A stretch of 64,000 nt of DNA from Clostridium beijerinckii (lineage in GTDB: Bacteria; Bacillota; Clostridia; Clostridiales; Clostridiaceae). The translations under genes were made by a program, and so were the position numbers. The stretch is from positions 2,570,001 through 2,634,000 of the forward strand of contig NZ_CP073653.1 of NCBI RefSeq assembly GCF_018223745.1, read 5' to 3'. This document shows positions 26,118-34,884 of this stretch, piece by piece; position 1 is the stretch's first letter, and every line of letters begins with the position of its first letter. The notes under the pieces were generated by a model, which worked only from the letters and a program-made list of their open reading frames with translations, did not search any database and had not been told where the DNA came from.

Positions 26118-26846
26118 TTAAATATTTTTTCTTAAAGATGATGATTCAACAAATACAAATTTATCTGGCCTATGACGAGATTCTGTATACTCAAAAAGTT
26201 TACCTGAATCAGTATAAGCATATGTTTTTACGACAGCAACACAATCATATGTACCTAAATCTAAAAATCTTTTATCTAATTCTGTTGCATGTTCAACAAC
26301 AATAATTTTTTTTGAAGCAAGAATTTTTGTATTTAAATCTTTTTCAATATATTCATATACGGAATTTTGAGCAATTTCTATAGTCAAATCTTTTGCTACA
26401 TCAGCACTAAAATAATTCACATCAAGGATAATTGGTTCATTATCATAAAATCTTATTCTATGAAGGTGATATACTTCAGTATCTAATTTTAAAGCAGTTA
26501 TTCTTGATAAGGATTCATCTATAGTTATTTTTGAAAAATGCACAACACTAGTAGTGAATTTCTTTTTTGTATGTAATTCCTGTAACCCAAGTAGATTTCC
26601 AATAGGAAGTTCTATTGATTCTCTGCTTTCTAATATGATTACGCCCTTACCTTTAACGCTTTTAACATATCCATCTTTGCTCAGTTCATTAATTGCTCTT
26701 CTAACAGTATTTCTACTACATTCAAATTTGTCAACTAATTCCATTTCGGTTGGAAGCATCATAGAATTATCATACTTACCGTTATCTATATTGCTTTTTA
26801 ATATGTGATATATATCTTTGAATTTTACATTAGGCAAAGTTAACAC
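26118..26846 (-). CDS. treR: GntR/HutC-family repressor, probable trehalose operon repressor TreR
   Basis: 242 residues. The N-terminal winged helix (FKDIYHILKSNIDNGKY, LPTEMELVDKFECSRNTVRR, GYVKSVKGKGVII) is followed by a UTRA ligand-binding domain (about 90-235) with HLHRIRFYDNEPI and FEYTESRHRPDKFVF. The divergently placed trehalose PTS and hydrolase genes identify it as TreR; the effector would be trehalose 6-phosphate. AGGGAGTG lies upstream of the start. The palindromes at 27482 and 27571 are its probable operators. Confidence 0.85.
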   Translation of the reverse strand: MLTLPNVKFKDIYHILKSNIDNGKYDNSMMLPTEMELVDKFECSRNTVRRAINELSKDGYVKSVKGKGVIILESRESIELPIGNLLGLQELHTKKKFTTSVVHFSKITIDESLSRITALKLDTEVYHLHRIRFYDNEPIILDVNYFSADVAKDLTIEIAQNSVYEYIEKDLNTKILASKKIIVVEHATELDKRFLDLGTYDCVAVVKTYAYTDSGKLFEYTESRHRPDKFVFVESSSLRKNI

Positions 26847-26982
26847 TCCCTTAAGTTATCTTGGGGTATATATGCTGCAATTGGATTTCTACATCTTATA
26901 CTTAATTGAGCGTTTATCCAACTAGAATTTTAAATGCAGATTTATCATTGGAGCATATATAAAATATTTGTACCATAGGTAA

Positions 26983-27135
26983 CTCAACCATAATCTATAC
27001 TTATGCGTATACCTCGCCGAAATGAAACATTCCATATTATGACCCTTGTGGTTACAAAAGTTTATTACTCATTTCTGGTTGTGAGGTGTTCCATAGTCTA
27101 ATTATAATTTATGATTGTGTTATCTATAGGTTTTA
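26983..27135. repeat. Shortened copy of the fold-back intergenic repeat
   Basis: It shares the left end (ATAATCTATACTTATGCG..., CGCCGAAATGA) and right end (TTACTCATTTCTGGTTG, CATAGTCTAATTATAATTTATGA, GTGTTATC) with the full copy at 30857-31147 but lacks the central stem. It lies between treR and treB. Confidence 0.6.
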
Positions 27136-27194
27136 ATGAATATATTATACTTTATTTTTTTTAATAAGTTAACTAAATAATTAAAATAATAAGG

Positions 27195-27221
27195 TAATAA
27201 ATTACTTTGTGTAATTTATTA
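27195..27221. repeat. Inverted repeat
   Basis: TAATAAATTAC, 5-nt loop, GTAATTTATTA: perfect 11-bp arms in the treR-treB intergenic region. No T run follows, so a protein site or weak RNA hairpin is possible. Confidence 0.45.
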
Positions 27222-27481
27222 ATGTATGATAATGTAAGCCACTCCAACACCTAAAAAATTTGCACTATATAGACAAACAACTTGAAAATTAGATTTATTA
27301 GATGAATATATTTACAAAGTTGCTTAGAATCTCCAGCGATATTTTCATAGCTTTTCGTAATCAAAATATTTATGATTTCTAGTAAAGATATGAATTTGAA
27401 CCTTTAGGAGATTTGTAAATTTAAACTTGATTTGATGATTTAGTAAAGGGGTGAAAAAACTAAAATTTGAATAGTTTATTT

Positions 27482-27523
27482 AAACAAATTTAAAATATGT
27501 TTAAACATATTTTAAATTTGTTT
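27482..27523. promoter_or_regulatory. Perfect 42-bp palindrome, probable TreR operator
   Basis: Two 21-bp arms without a loop, centred on GTTTAAAC (27499-27506). The central and flanking TTTAAA/AAACAAAT elements recur in the palindrome at 27571. It lies about 80 bp upstream of the trehalose promoter, consistent with upstream operator or looping control. TreR binding is inference. Confidence 0.6.
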
Positions 27524-27570
27524 TATCTCATAAGATGGCTTAAATACTAGATACTAAACATTTTCAAGAA

Positions 27571-27586
27571 ATTTGTTTAAACAAAT
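27571..27586. promoter_or_regulatory. 16-bp palindrome, probable TreR operator
   Basis: ATTTGTTTAAACAAAT is a perfect palindrome ending 13 bp before the -35 box of the trehalose promoter. It has the same core as the 42-bp palindrome. Confidence 0.6.
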
Positions 27587-27599
27587 ATTAAAAATATTA

Positions 27600-27628
27600 T
27601 TGACTATATGTTTAAAATAGATTATGAT
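27600..27628 (+). promoter_or_regulatory. Promoter of the trehalose operon
   Basis: TTGACT, 17 nt, TATGAT. The spacer contains ATGTTTAAAAT, a half-site of the operator core, so repressor could also occlude the promoter directly. Confidence 0.75.
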
Positions 27629-27769
27629 GATATTGTAAACATTTAAATGTTAGGTTTAATATAAAATTTATTAATTAATTGTTCAATTGGACTAATACAA
27701 AACAAAATTGTATTAATATTCATGAACTTATTCTTTAAAGTAATAAAAATCAAATTGGAGGTTTTAATA

Positions 27770-29185
27770 ATGGGGAAATTTCAAAATGATGCAAAAGAAC
27801 TATTAAAGCTAGTTGGTGGAAAAGAAAACATCTCAGCAGTTACACATTGTGTTACTAGAATGAGATTTGTATTAAACGATCCGAGTAAAGCTGGCGTAAG
27901 TGAAATTGAAAAATTAAAAAGTGTTAAAGGGACATTTACACAAGCAGGACAGTTCCAAGTTATAATTGGAAATGAAGTATCAACATTTTATAATGACTTT
28001 ATAGCAGTTTCAGGAATAGATGGAGTAAGTAAAGACGCAGTAAAAGATGTTGCTAAAAACAATATGACTTTTATACAAAAGCTTATGGCAAATATAGCAG
28101 AAATATTTTCACCACTTATTCCAGCAATCATCGTTGGAGGTTTGATTTTAGGATTTAGAAATGTTATCGGAGATATGAAATTATTAGAAGGCGGAACAAA
28201 ATCTTTAGTTGAAGTATCTCAATTCTGGGCTGGGACAAACAGTTTCTTATGGTTAATTGGAGAAGCTATATTCCATTTCCTACCAGTAGGTATTACATGG
28301 TCAATTACAAAGAAAATGGGGACAACCCAAATTCTCGGTATAGTTTTAGGTATTACATTAGTTTCACCACAACTTTTAAATGCATATGCAGTGGCAAGTA
28401 CACCAGCTGATAAAATACCTTTCTGGGATTTTGGATTTGCACATGTAAACATGATTGGATATCAAGCACAAGTTATACCAGCTATACTTGCAGGTTTTGC
28501 ATTAGTATTTCTTGAAAGAGGTGCAAGAAAGATAAGTCCAGCATCAATATCAATGATAGTTGTACCATTCTTTGCTTTAGTACCAGCTGTTTTGATAGCT
28601 CATATTGTTATAGGACCTATAGGCTGGGCAATTGGTGCAGCGATTTCAAAAGTAGTATATGGTGGACTTACATCTTCATTTGGAATGATTTTTGCAGCAA
28701 TCTTTGGATTCCTTTATGCACCACTTGTTATTACAGGACTTCACCACATGACAAATGCAATAGATCTTCAATTAATGGCACAATTTGGAGGAACATCACT
28801 TTGGCCAATGATAGCATTATCTAATATTGCACAAGGTTCAGCAGTTTTAGCTATGATATATTTACAAAGAAAGAATCAAGAAGCTCAAGAAGTTAATGTA
28901 CCAGCTTGCATTTCAGCTTATCTTGGTGTAACTGAACCAGCAATGTTTGGTGTTAACTTAAAACATGGATTCCCATTCTTCTGTGGAATGGCAGGATCAG
29001 CAATAGCAGCTATAATTTCAGTTGGAAGTGGCGTAATGGCAAACTCAATCGGTGTTGGAGGACTTCCAGGTATATTATCAATAAAACCAGCGTTCATGAT
29101 GATATTTGCATTAGCAATGCTTGTAGCAGTAGTAGTACCATTTGTTCTTACAGTAATTGTAGGGAAAAAGAAAGCAATAAGCTAG
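27770..29185 (+). CDS. treB: PTS trehalose-specific EIIBC component
   Basis: 471 residues from ATG 27770 (GGAGG at 27757-27761; an upstream in-frame ATG at 27722 has no site). It imports and phosphorylates trehalose to trehalose 6-phosphate. The EIIB domain (about 1-90) has the phospho-acceptor C27 in AVTHCVTRMRF. The EIIC membrane domain follows with many hydrophobic helices and motifs such as GITWSITKKMG, GLHHMTNAIDLQ and SAYLGVTEPAMFGVNLK. There is no EIIA domain, so a separate EIIA must supply phosphate. Specificity is inferred from the hydrolase next door. Confidence 0.9.
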   Translation: MGKFQNDAKELLKLVGGKENISAVTHCVTRMRFVLNDPSKAGVSEIEKLKSVKGTFTQAGQFQVIIGNEVSTFYNDFIAVSGIDGVSKDAVKDVAKNNMTFIQKLMANIAEIFSPLIPAIIVGGLILGFRNVIGDMKLLEGGTKSLVEVSQFWAGTNSFLWLIGEAIFHFLPVGITWSITKKMGTTQILGIVLGITLVSPQLLNAYAVASTPADKIPFWDFGFAHVNMIGYQAQVIPAILAGFALVFLERGARKISPASISMIVVPFFALVPAVLIAHIVIGPIGWAIGAAISKVVYGGLTSSFGMIFAAIFGFLYAPLVITGLHHMTNAIDLQLMAQFGGTSLWPMIALSNIAQGSAVLAMIYLQRKNQEAQEVNVPACISAYLGVTEPAMFGVNLKHGFPFFCGMAGSAIAAIISVGSGVMANSIGVGGLPGILSIKPAFMMIFALAMLVAVVVPFVLTVIVGKKKAIS

Positions 29186-29203
29186 GATAGGAAGGAAGAA
29201 ATT

Positions 29204-30856
29204 ATGAAGGATTTTAAGAAAAGTACTATTTATCAAATATATCCTAAATCATTTTATGATACAAACGGTGATGGAATTGGAGATTTAAACGGAGTAATAG
29301 AAAAATTAGATTATTTAAAAAATTTAGGTATAGATTATATATGGCTTACTCCTTTTTATCCTTCTCCTCAAGTAGATAACGGATATGATATCTCTGATTA
29401 CTATAATATTGACCCAAGCTTTGGTACATTAGAAGATTTTGAAAAATTAGTACAAGAAGCAGAAAAAAGAGATATATATGTAATGCTTGATATGGTACTT
29501 AATCATACATCAACAGAACATGAATGGTTCAAAAAAGCTATAAGCGGAGATAGAAAATATAAAGATTTCTATATATTTAAGGAATCAGAAAAAGATACAC
29601 CACCTACAAATTGGAAATCTAAATTTGGTGGAAATGCATGGGAATATGTAGAAAAGTTTGATGAATATTACCTACATCTTTTTGATAGAACTCAGGCAGA
29701 TTTGAATTGGGATAATGAAGAAGTTAGAAATGAGATTTATGGTGTTGTTAACTTTTGGCTTAAAAAGGGTGTCAAAGGGCTAAGATTTGATGTTATAAAT
29801 TTAATTTCAAAACCAGAAAAGTTTGAAAGTGATACAGAAGGTGATGGAAGAAGATTCTATACAGATGGTCCTAAAATTCATGACTATCTCCACGAACTTA
29901 ATGAAAATACCTATGGAGAATATGAAGATATTGTAACTGTAGGAGAAATGTCATCAACTTCTCTTGAGAATTGTATAAGATATTCTAATCCAGAAGAAAA
30001 AGAATTATCAATGGTATTTAATTTCCATCATTTAAAGGTTGATTACTATAAAGGCGATAAATGGACTGTTATGGATTTTGACTTTATGAAGTTGAAGGCG
30101 TTATTTAAAACTTGGCAAGAAGAAATTCAAAATGGGTGGAATGCTCTGTTTTGGTGTAATCATGATCAGCCTAGAATAGTTTCTCGGTTTGGAAATGATA
30201 AAGAATATTTAAAAGAAAGTGCTAAAATGCTGGCAACTACAATACACATGATGAGGGGGACTCCATATGTGTATCAAGGTGAAGAGATTGGAATGACAAA
30301 CCCTTATTTCGATAGCATAGAGAAGTATAGAGATGTAGAATCTATAAATTATTATAATATTTTAAAAGAGCAAGGAAAATCTGAAGAAGAGATATTACAG
30401 ATTTTAAAAGCAAAATCTCGTGATAATTCTAGAACCCCAGTACAATGGGATGATAGTGAAAATGCTGGATTTACTAAAGGTGAACCATGGATACCTGTTA
30501 GCAGTGAATATAAAAGAATAAATGTTGAACAAGCATTAAAGGATGAAGATTCGATTTTCTATCATTATCAAAAGCTAATAAGGTTGAGAAAAGATTATGA
30601 AGTGATTTCAAATGGAAGTATAAAGTTTATTCTTGAAGAAAATAATAAAGTACTTTCATATGTAAGAAATTTAGGCGACACTACAGTACTTGTCATAAAT
30701 AATTTTTATGGAGAAAGTACAAAAGTAGAGATTCCTGATGAATATGCAAATAAAAGTGCTAAGAGTAAAATATTAATATCAAATTATAAAGATAGTAGTG
30801 TATTAAATAAAGAGTTAAATTTAAGACCATTTGAATCAATTGTATATCATATATAG
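29204..30856 (+). CDS. treA: Trehalose-6-phosphate hydrolase (phospho-alpha-1,1-glucosidase)
   Basis: 550 residues, GH13 family. TIYQIYPKSFYDTNGDGIGD at the N-terminus, VMLDMVLNHTS, GLRFDVINLIS (nucleophile Asp), TVGEMSST (acid/base Glu) and WCNHDQPRIVSRFG (third Asp) are all present. It splits trehalose 6-phosphate to glucose and glucose 6-phosphate in the cytoplasm. It follows treB by 18 bp with GGAAGG as ribosome site. An oligo-1,6-glucosidase is the alternative name for this sequence class, but the PTS context favours TreA/TreC. Confidence 0.9.
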   Translation: MKDFKKSTIYQIYPKSFYDTNGDGIGDLNGVIEKLDYLKNLGIDYIWLTPFYPSPQVDNGYDISDYYNIDPSFGTLEDFEKLVQEAEKRDIYVMLDMVLNHTSTEHEWFKKAISGDRKYKDFYIFKESEKDTPPTNWKSKFGGNAWEYVEKFDEYYLHLFDRTQADLNWDNEEVRNEIYGVVNFWLKKGVKGLRFDVINLISKPEKFESDTEGDGRRFYTDGPKIHDYLHELNENTYGEYEDIVTVGEMSSTSLENCIRYSNPEEKELSMVFNFHHLKVDYYKGDKWTVMDFDFMKLKALFKTWQEEIQNGWNALFWCNHDQPRIVSRFGNDKEYLKESAKMLATTIHMMRGTPYVYQGEEIGMTNPYFDSIEKYRDVESINYYNILKEQGKSEEEILQILKAKSRDNSRTPVQWDDSENAGFTKGEPWIPVSSEYKRINVEQALKDEDSIFYHYQKLIRLRKDYEVISNGSIKFILEENNKVLSYVRNLGDTTVLVINNFYGESTKVEIPDEYANKSAKSKILISNYKDSSVLNKELNLRPFESIVYHI

Positions 30857-31147
30857 ATAACCCAACTATAATATATACTTATGCTTATAACTCACCGAAA
30901 TGAATAACATACTTTTGTTCCAGTTTCTAGGTAATTCTGATAGGTGATTCTAAGGCTATAAAGTTGCACCCAAAGTGCTAGCTTCAAAGAACAAGCTTTG
31001 AACTAGCACATTTGGAACAACTTATAGCCAAAGAATCACATCTATCAAAATTACCAATGAAACATTCCACAAAAGTATATTACTCATTTCTAGTTAAAAG
31101 ATATTTCATAGTCTAAGTATAGTTTATGAGTGTGTTATCAATAGAAA
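30857..31147. repeat. Fold-back (long inverted-repeat) intergenic element, full copy
   Basis: The left half (AACCCAACTATAATATATAC ... CCGAAATGAATAACATACTT ... GGCTATAAAGTTGCACC) and the reverse complement of the right half (GATAACACACTCATAAAC ... AGAAATGAGTAATATACTTT ... GGCTATAAGTTGTTCC) match along nearly their whole length, so the single strand can fold into a hairpin of roughly 140 bp. Outer ends are near GATAAC. There is no coding content. Related copies lie at 44395-44720 (opposite orientation), 26983-27135 and 50511-50565. Confidence 0.7.
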
Positions 31148-31185
31148 ATTAGGAACTTTAAAATTATATAATATATAGAAATTAC

Positions 31186-31226
31186 AGTAGCAACTGCCTA
31201 GAAAATGGGTGGTTGTTACTTTTTTG
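31186..31226 (+). terminator. Terminator
   Basis: GTAGCAACTGCC and GGTGGTTGTTAC pair around a 9-nt loop and are followed by TTTTTTG. It probably ends the trehalose operon transcript beyond the repeat. Confidence 0.7.
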
Positions 31227-31517
31227 TACAAAAAAATTATAAAGGCTTCCAGTGTTAATACGTGAATTTATAATCTTTTATGTGCGCAGTTTATATATAG
31301 GTAGAGAAAATATGAAGTTAAAGCTAGTTATAATAATATTTAACGAAGAGGCTGGTGGTTTCAAAAGATAAGTCTTATAAGTATAAGAATTAATATAAAA
31401 GCTATATTAATATATCTTATGAATTAGTATAATAATTAAATAAGATATATTATTAAGAAGGAAGGTGGATTAGCTCTGGGTATACTATTAAAGTATGCTG
31501 CAGACTAAAATGTAATT

Positions 31518-32009
31518 ATGAATGAAAAAATTAGTACTATAATAAATGAAATGATAAAATACTATGCAAAAGATCCAAGAAGGGTTAATCACTTTTTAAA
31601 GGTATTTTCTTTTGCTAAATCTATAGGGGAAATTGAAAATGTAGATAAGAAGACGCAGGAAATTTTAGAAGTAGCTGCAGTAATGCATGATATAGGAATA
31701 AAAGTTAGTGAAGAAAAATATAATTCTTCTGCTGGAAATTATCAGGAGCTTGAAGGGCCTCCTGTTGCAAAGGAAATGCTTTCAAAATTTAATTTTAGTG
31801 AAGAATTTATTGAAAGAGTATGCTATTTGATTGGGCATCATCATACATATAGCAAAATTGATGGCATTGACTATCAAATATTAATAGAAGCTGATTTTTT
31901 AGTTAATATTTATGAAGATGAAATAAAAACTCCTCAAATTGAAAGTATAAAAAATAAATACTTTAAAACAAAATCAGGAACAGAATTTTTAAATAGCTTA
32001 TACCTGTAA
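31518..32009 (+). CDS. HD-domain phosphohydrolase
   Basis: 163 residues. RRVNHFLKVFSFAKSIG (His), AAVMHDIGIK (HD pair), YLIGHHHTYSKIDG and IEADFLVNIYED supply the metal ligands of an HD domain. The protein is a stand-alone HD hydrolase; the substrate, probably a nucleotide, is unknown. ATG 31518 is the first start after an in-frame stop; no strong ribosome site precedes it. A GNAT gene follows 21 bp later. Confidence 0.78.
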   Translation: MNEKISTIINEMIKYYAKDPRRVNHFLKVFSFAKSIGEIENVDKKTQEILEVAAVMHDIGIKVSEEKYNSSAGNYQELEGPPVAKEMLSKFNFSEEFIERVCYLIGHHHTYSKIDGIDYQILIEADFLVNIYEDEIKTPQIESIKNKYFKTKSGTEFLNSLYL

Positions 32010-32030
32010 TACAAAATAAGGGGTAATAAA

Positions 32031-32471
32031 ATGATAGAATATAAAAATTTAGATAGAGAAATTATTAGAGAAATTTCAGAAGTTTATGTAAATGCTTTTA
32101 ATTGTGAACCGTGGAATGACAAATGGACTATTGAAAGTGCATCTAAACGCATATCTCAGATGATAAATTGCGAAGGGTTTAATGGACTGGTTGCATTTGA
32201 TGGGGAAAAATTAGTGGGAATGATACTTGGAAGCATTGAATATTATTATGATGCAGTACTTTTTCAAATTAAAGAACTTTGTGTAGAACCTAAAATTAAA
32301 GGTGCAGGTATAGGTTCAAAGTTGCTGAGTGAATTTATAACAAGATTAAAAGCTAAGGGGATAGATAGAGTGATTTTGCTGACACTTAAAACTAATGAAA
32401 CAGAAGGTTTTTATAAGAAGCATGGATTCAAAACTTTTGAGAATATGATAATGATGGGAAAGGAAATCTAA
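32031..32471 (+). CDS. GNAT-family N-acetyltransferase
   Basis: 146 residues. ELCVEPKIKGAGIGSKLLSEF is the acetyl-CoA-binding motif A, and GFYKKHGFKTFENMIMM the C-terminal motif B. The acceptor substrate is unknown. AAGGGGT precedes the ATG. It is probably co-transcribed with the HD gene. Confidence 0.82.
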   Translation: MIEYKNLDREIIREISEVYVNAFNCEPWNDKWTIESASKRISQMINCEGFNGLVAFDGEKLVGMILGSIEYYYDAVLFQIKELCVEPKIKGAGIGSKLLSEFITRLKAKGIDRVILLTLKTNETEGFYKKHGFKTFENMIMMGKEI

Positions 32472-32532
32472 AAAATATATAATATCATCGAACTGGTTTT
32501 TATATGTAAATAAACTGTCTAAAATTATATAT

Positions 32533-32576
32533 GGGTATTCTGAAGAATAGATATTTAAATATTCTTCAGAATACCT
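32533..32576. repeat. Strong hairpin between convergent genes
   Basis: GGTATTCTGAAGAATA and TATTCTTCAGAATACC form a perfect 16-bp stem. No T run on either side, so it is either a weak terminator for the convergent GNAT and DUF1540 transcripts or a protein site. Confidence 0.55.
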
Positions 32577-32622
32577 ATTGTTAGGAATATTAGAATATAG
32601 AACACTTAATCATATATTCTAA

Positions 32623-32943
32623 TTATTCTCTAGAATCGTAACTAGCACATTTAGTTTCAGTATATAATTGGGCTCCATTACCTGCTACTTGTATAGAATC
32701 TAGGCTACAAAGTTTGTTAGTGTTATGATTACATGTTTCAACGTTGCAAGTTAGAGCATCGCATTTTCCTTGAGAATTAGTATTATTAGTTAAGTCACTA
32801 TAATGAGATTCTTGTAAAAATGAACCACAGCAAGTTCCTCTTTCACTACTTGCAGACATTCCACCAATATCAACTCTATTTGAATAGCAAACTCCACTAT
32901 GGTTGTGTGAACAATTATTTACTTCACAATTAATTTTTTCCAT
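32623..32943 (-). CDS. DUF1540 protein with two Cys-rich repeats
   Basis: 106 residues from ATG at 32943 (minus), chosen because AAAGGAG is 8-9 nt upstream; an in-frame GTG at 32952 is too close to it. Two DUF1540 units are seen: CEVNNCSHNHSGVCYSNRV ... GTCCGSF and CDALTCNVETCNHNTNKLCS ... KCASY. Each carries the C-x4-C-x6/7-C pattern that probably binds a metal. Function is unknown; the family is common in sporulating Firmicutes. It follows the rubrerythrin gene on the same strand. Confidence 0.82.
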   Translation of the reverse strand: MEKINCEVNNCSHNHSGVCYSNRVDIGGMSASSERGTCCGSFLQESHYSDLTNNTNSQGKCDALTCNVETCNHNTNKLCSLDSIQVAGNGAQLYTETKCASYDSRE

Positions 32944-32987
32944 AAAAAACACACTCCTTTAAGTTAAATCTTAATCTAGTTATAATA

Positions 32988-33533
32988 TTATTTGCTAAAG
33001 TATCTATCAAGTAAGCCTTTAAATGCTTTACCATGTCTTGCTTCATCTTTACACATTTCATGAACAGTATCATGTATAGCATCTAAATTATGCTCCTTAG
33101 CTAAGGTTGCAAGTTTCTTTTTACCTTCGCAAGCACCATATTCAGCTTCAACTCTAGCACTTAAATTAGATTTAGTATCAGGAACAACAACTTCCCCTAA
33201 AAGTTCTGCGAATTTAGCAGCATGTTCCGCTTCTTCATAAGCAATTCTTTTATATGCTTCACCTACTTCAGGATAACCTTCACGGTCAGCTTGACGGGAC
33301 ATTGCTAAGTACATTCCGACTTCAGTACATTCACCTATGAAATTAGCTCTTAAACCTTCTAATAATTCATCATTAAGACCGCCAGCAACACCGATTCTAT
33401 GTTCATCAGCAAAATTTAATGAGTCAGTCATTTCTTTGAATTTGTCAGCACCTGCTTTACAGATAGGACAAACGTCTGGTGGGGTGTCACCTTCATGGAT
33501 ATAACCACAAATAGTACAAACAAATCTTTTCAT
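32988..33533 (-). CDS. Reverse rubrerythrin
   Basis: 181 residues. An N-terminal rubredoxin domain ([20 protein letters not shown], with C6, C9, C22 and C25) precedes a ferritin-like di-iron domain with [36 protein letters not shown] and [11 protein letters not shown]. This domain order is the reverse of classical rubrerythrin and is typical of clostridial NADH-dependent H2O2/O2 reductases that act in oxygen defence. GGAGGAA precedes the start. No convincing PerR box was found. Confidence 0.9.
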   Translation of the reverse strand: MKRFVCTICGYIHEGDTPPDVCPICKAGADKFKEMTDSLNFADEHRIGVAGGLNDELLEGLRANFIGECTEVGMYLAMSRQADREGYPEVGEAYKRIAYEEAEHAAKFAELLGEVVVPDTKSNLSARVEAEYGACEGKKKLATLAKEHNLDAIHDTVHEMCKDEARHGKAFKGLLDRYFSK

Positions 33534-33725
33534 TTAAAATTCCTCCATAAACTATTATTGTATTTTTTAGGTATTAAACAACCTTAAAAATAGTATTACC
33601 AATTAAAACAAAAATATTAATATATAATTTTTATTAATTAAATTATTCAGGTGTCGTATAATTTTCTAAATATGTTATAATTTATTGGAGTGATTTAAGA
33701 GTGATAAACAAGGAGGAATTTTTAC

Positions 33726-34379
33726 TTGAATAACAATTTTGAATATATATTATTTGATTTAGATGGAACACTTACTGATTCTGGCGAAGGAATAACTAAA
33801 TCAGTTCAATATGCTTTAAAGTCTTTTGGAATTTTAGTTGATGACCTTAAAGAATTAAACAAATTTATTGGACCACCTTTAAAGGATTCGTTTAAAGAAT
33901 ATTATAACTTCGATGAGGAAAAAGCACAGCTTGGATTGGTAAAATACAGAGAATATTTTGCTGAAAAAGGTATCTATGAAAATAAGTTGTATGATGGAAT
34001 ACCAGAACTTCTAGAGGTGCTTAAGAAAAATAATAAAAAAATTGTACTTGCTACATCAAAACCAGAAGTGTATGCAAGGCAAATTTTACAATACTTTAAA
34101 ATCGATAAATATTTTGATTTTGCAGCTGGAGCAGATTTTGAAGAAACAAGAGTAAATAAAGGGGATGTAATAAAATATGCTTTACAAGAGGCTAATATTA
34201 CAGACTTATCAAAGGTTATCATGGTAGGAGACAGAGAACATGATATTATCGGCGCAAAAGAAAATAATATAAAATCAGTGGGAGTTCTTTATGGTTTTGG
34301 AGATGTTATTGAACTAACCCAAGCCAGAGCAGAATATATAGTTAAGGATACAGAAGAACTATTGAATATTCTTCTTTAA
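33726..34379 (+). CDS. HAD-family phosphatase (phosphoglycolate phosphatase-like)
   Basis: 217 residues starting at TTG 33726 with AAGGAGG at 33711-33717. FDLDGTLTDSGEGITKSV is HAD motif I with both Asp residues, VLATSKPE is motif II, and VIMVGDREHDIIGAKENNI covers motif III. FIGPPLKDSF in the cap fits the Gph/PGP-like group (YfnB/PpaX type). Substrate is uncertain. Confidence 0.85.
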   Translation: MNNNFEYILFDLDGTLTDSGEGITKSVQYALKSFGILVDDLKELNKFIGPPLKDSFKEYYNFDEEKAQLGLVKYREYFAEKGIYENKLYDGIPELLEVLKKNNKKIVLATSKPEVYARQILQYFKIDKYFDFAAGADFEETRVNKGDVIKYALQEANITDLSKVIMVGDREHDIIGAKENNIKSVGVLYGFGDVIELTQARAEYIVKDTEELLNILL

Positions 34380-34570
34380 AAAATTATAAATCAGTTATAT
34401 AAGGATAATTATGTTGATATCTTCAATACTCAGTAAAGAAATATAAAAATTAATTTTATTGTAACATCAGTTACGGAAGTAATATGGAATAAACATTATA
34501 ATAAGATTAAAGATAAACAATAAAAACTTAAAAGATAATTTATTAAGATATATGAGAGGAGAATGTCAAC

Positions 34571-34753
34571 ATGATAACTAAGGATTTAACAATAGGAGAA
34601 ATAATTCGTATAAAGGAAAATGCACCACAAATTTTAATGAGCTTCGGAATGGGATGTGTTGGATGCCCATCTGCACAAGCTGAAACAATTGAAGATGCAG
34701 TTAAAGTTCATGGAATAAATTTAGAAGAATTATTAGAACAATTAAATAAATAA
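34571..34753 (+). CDS. DUF1858 small protein
   Basis: 60 residues: ITKDLTIGEIIRIKENAPQI, then FGMGCVGCPSAQAETIEDAV, which is the DUF1858 signature also found at the N-terminus of ScdA-like iron-sulfur repair proteins. The CVGC pair may bind metal or act in redox chemistry. GAGAGGAGAAT precedes the start and a terminator follows directly, so it is a single-gene transcript. Confidence 0.85.
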   Translation: MITKDLTIGEIIRIKENAPQILMSFGMGCVGCPSAQAETIEDAVKVHGINLEELLEQLNK

Positions 34754-34766
34754 TATACTTAATAGA

Positions 34767-34797
34767 AAGGCTGCTTAAAACTAAGCGGTCTTTTTTT
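34767..34797 (+). terminator. Terminator after the DUF1858 gene
   Basis: AGGCTGCTTA and TAAGCGGTCT pair (two wobbles) around AAAC and are followed by a T7 run. Confidence 0.8.
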
Positions 34798-34884
34798 GTG
34801 TAAAGAAAATCATAGATATTTATAAATGATAAAATCTAGATTATAATATCAAATAAAGGATTTTAGCTGAAAGGGGGAAAAACA

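Noticed and set aside
32944..33725. PerR box for the reverse rubrerythrin gene
   Set aside because: TTATAAT-like words occur (near 32975), but none matches the full inverted repeat in a promoter position.
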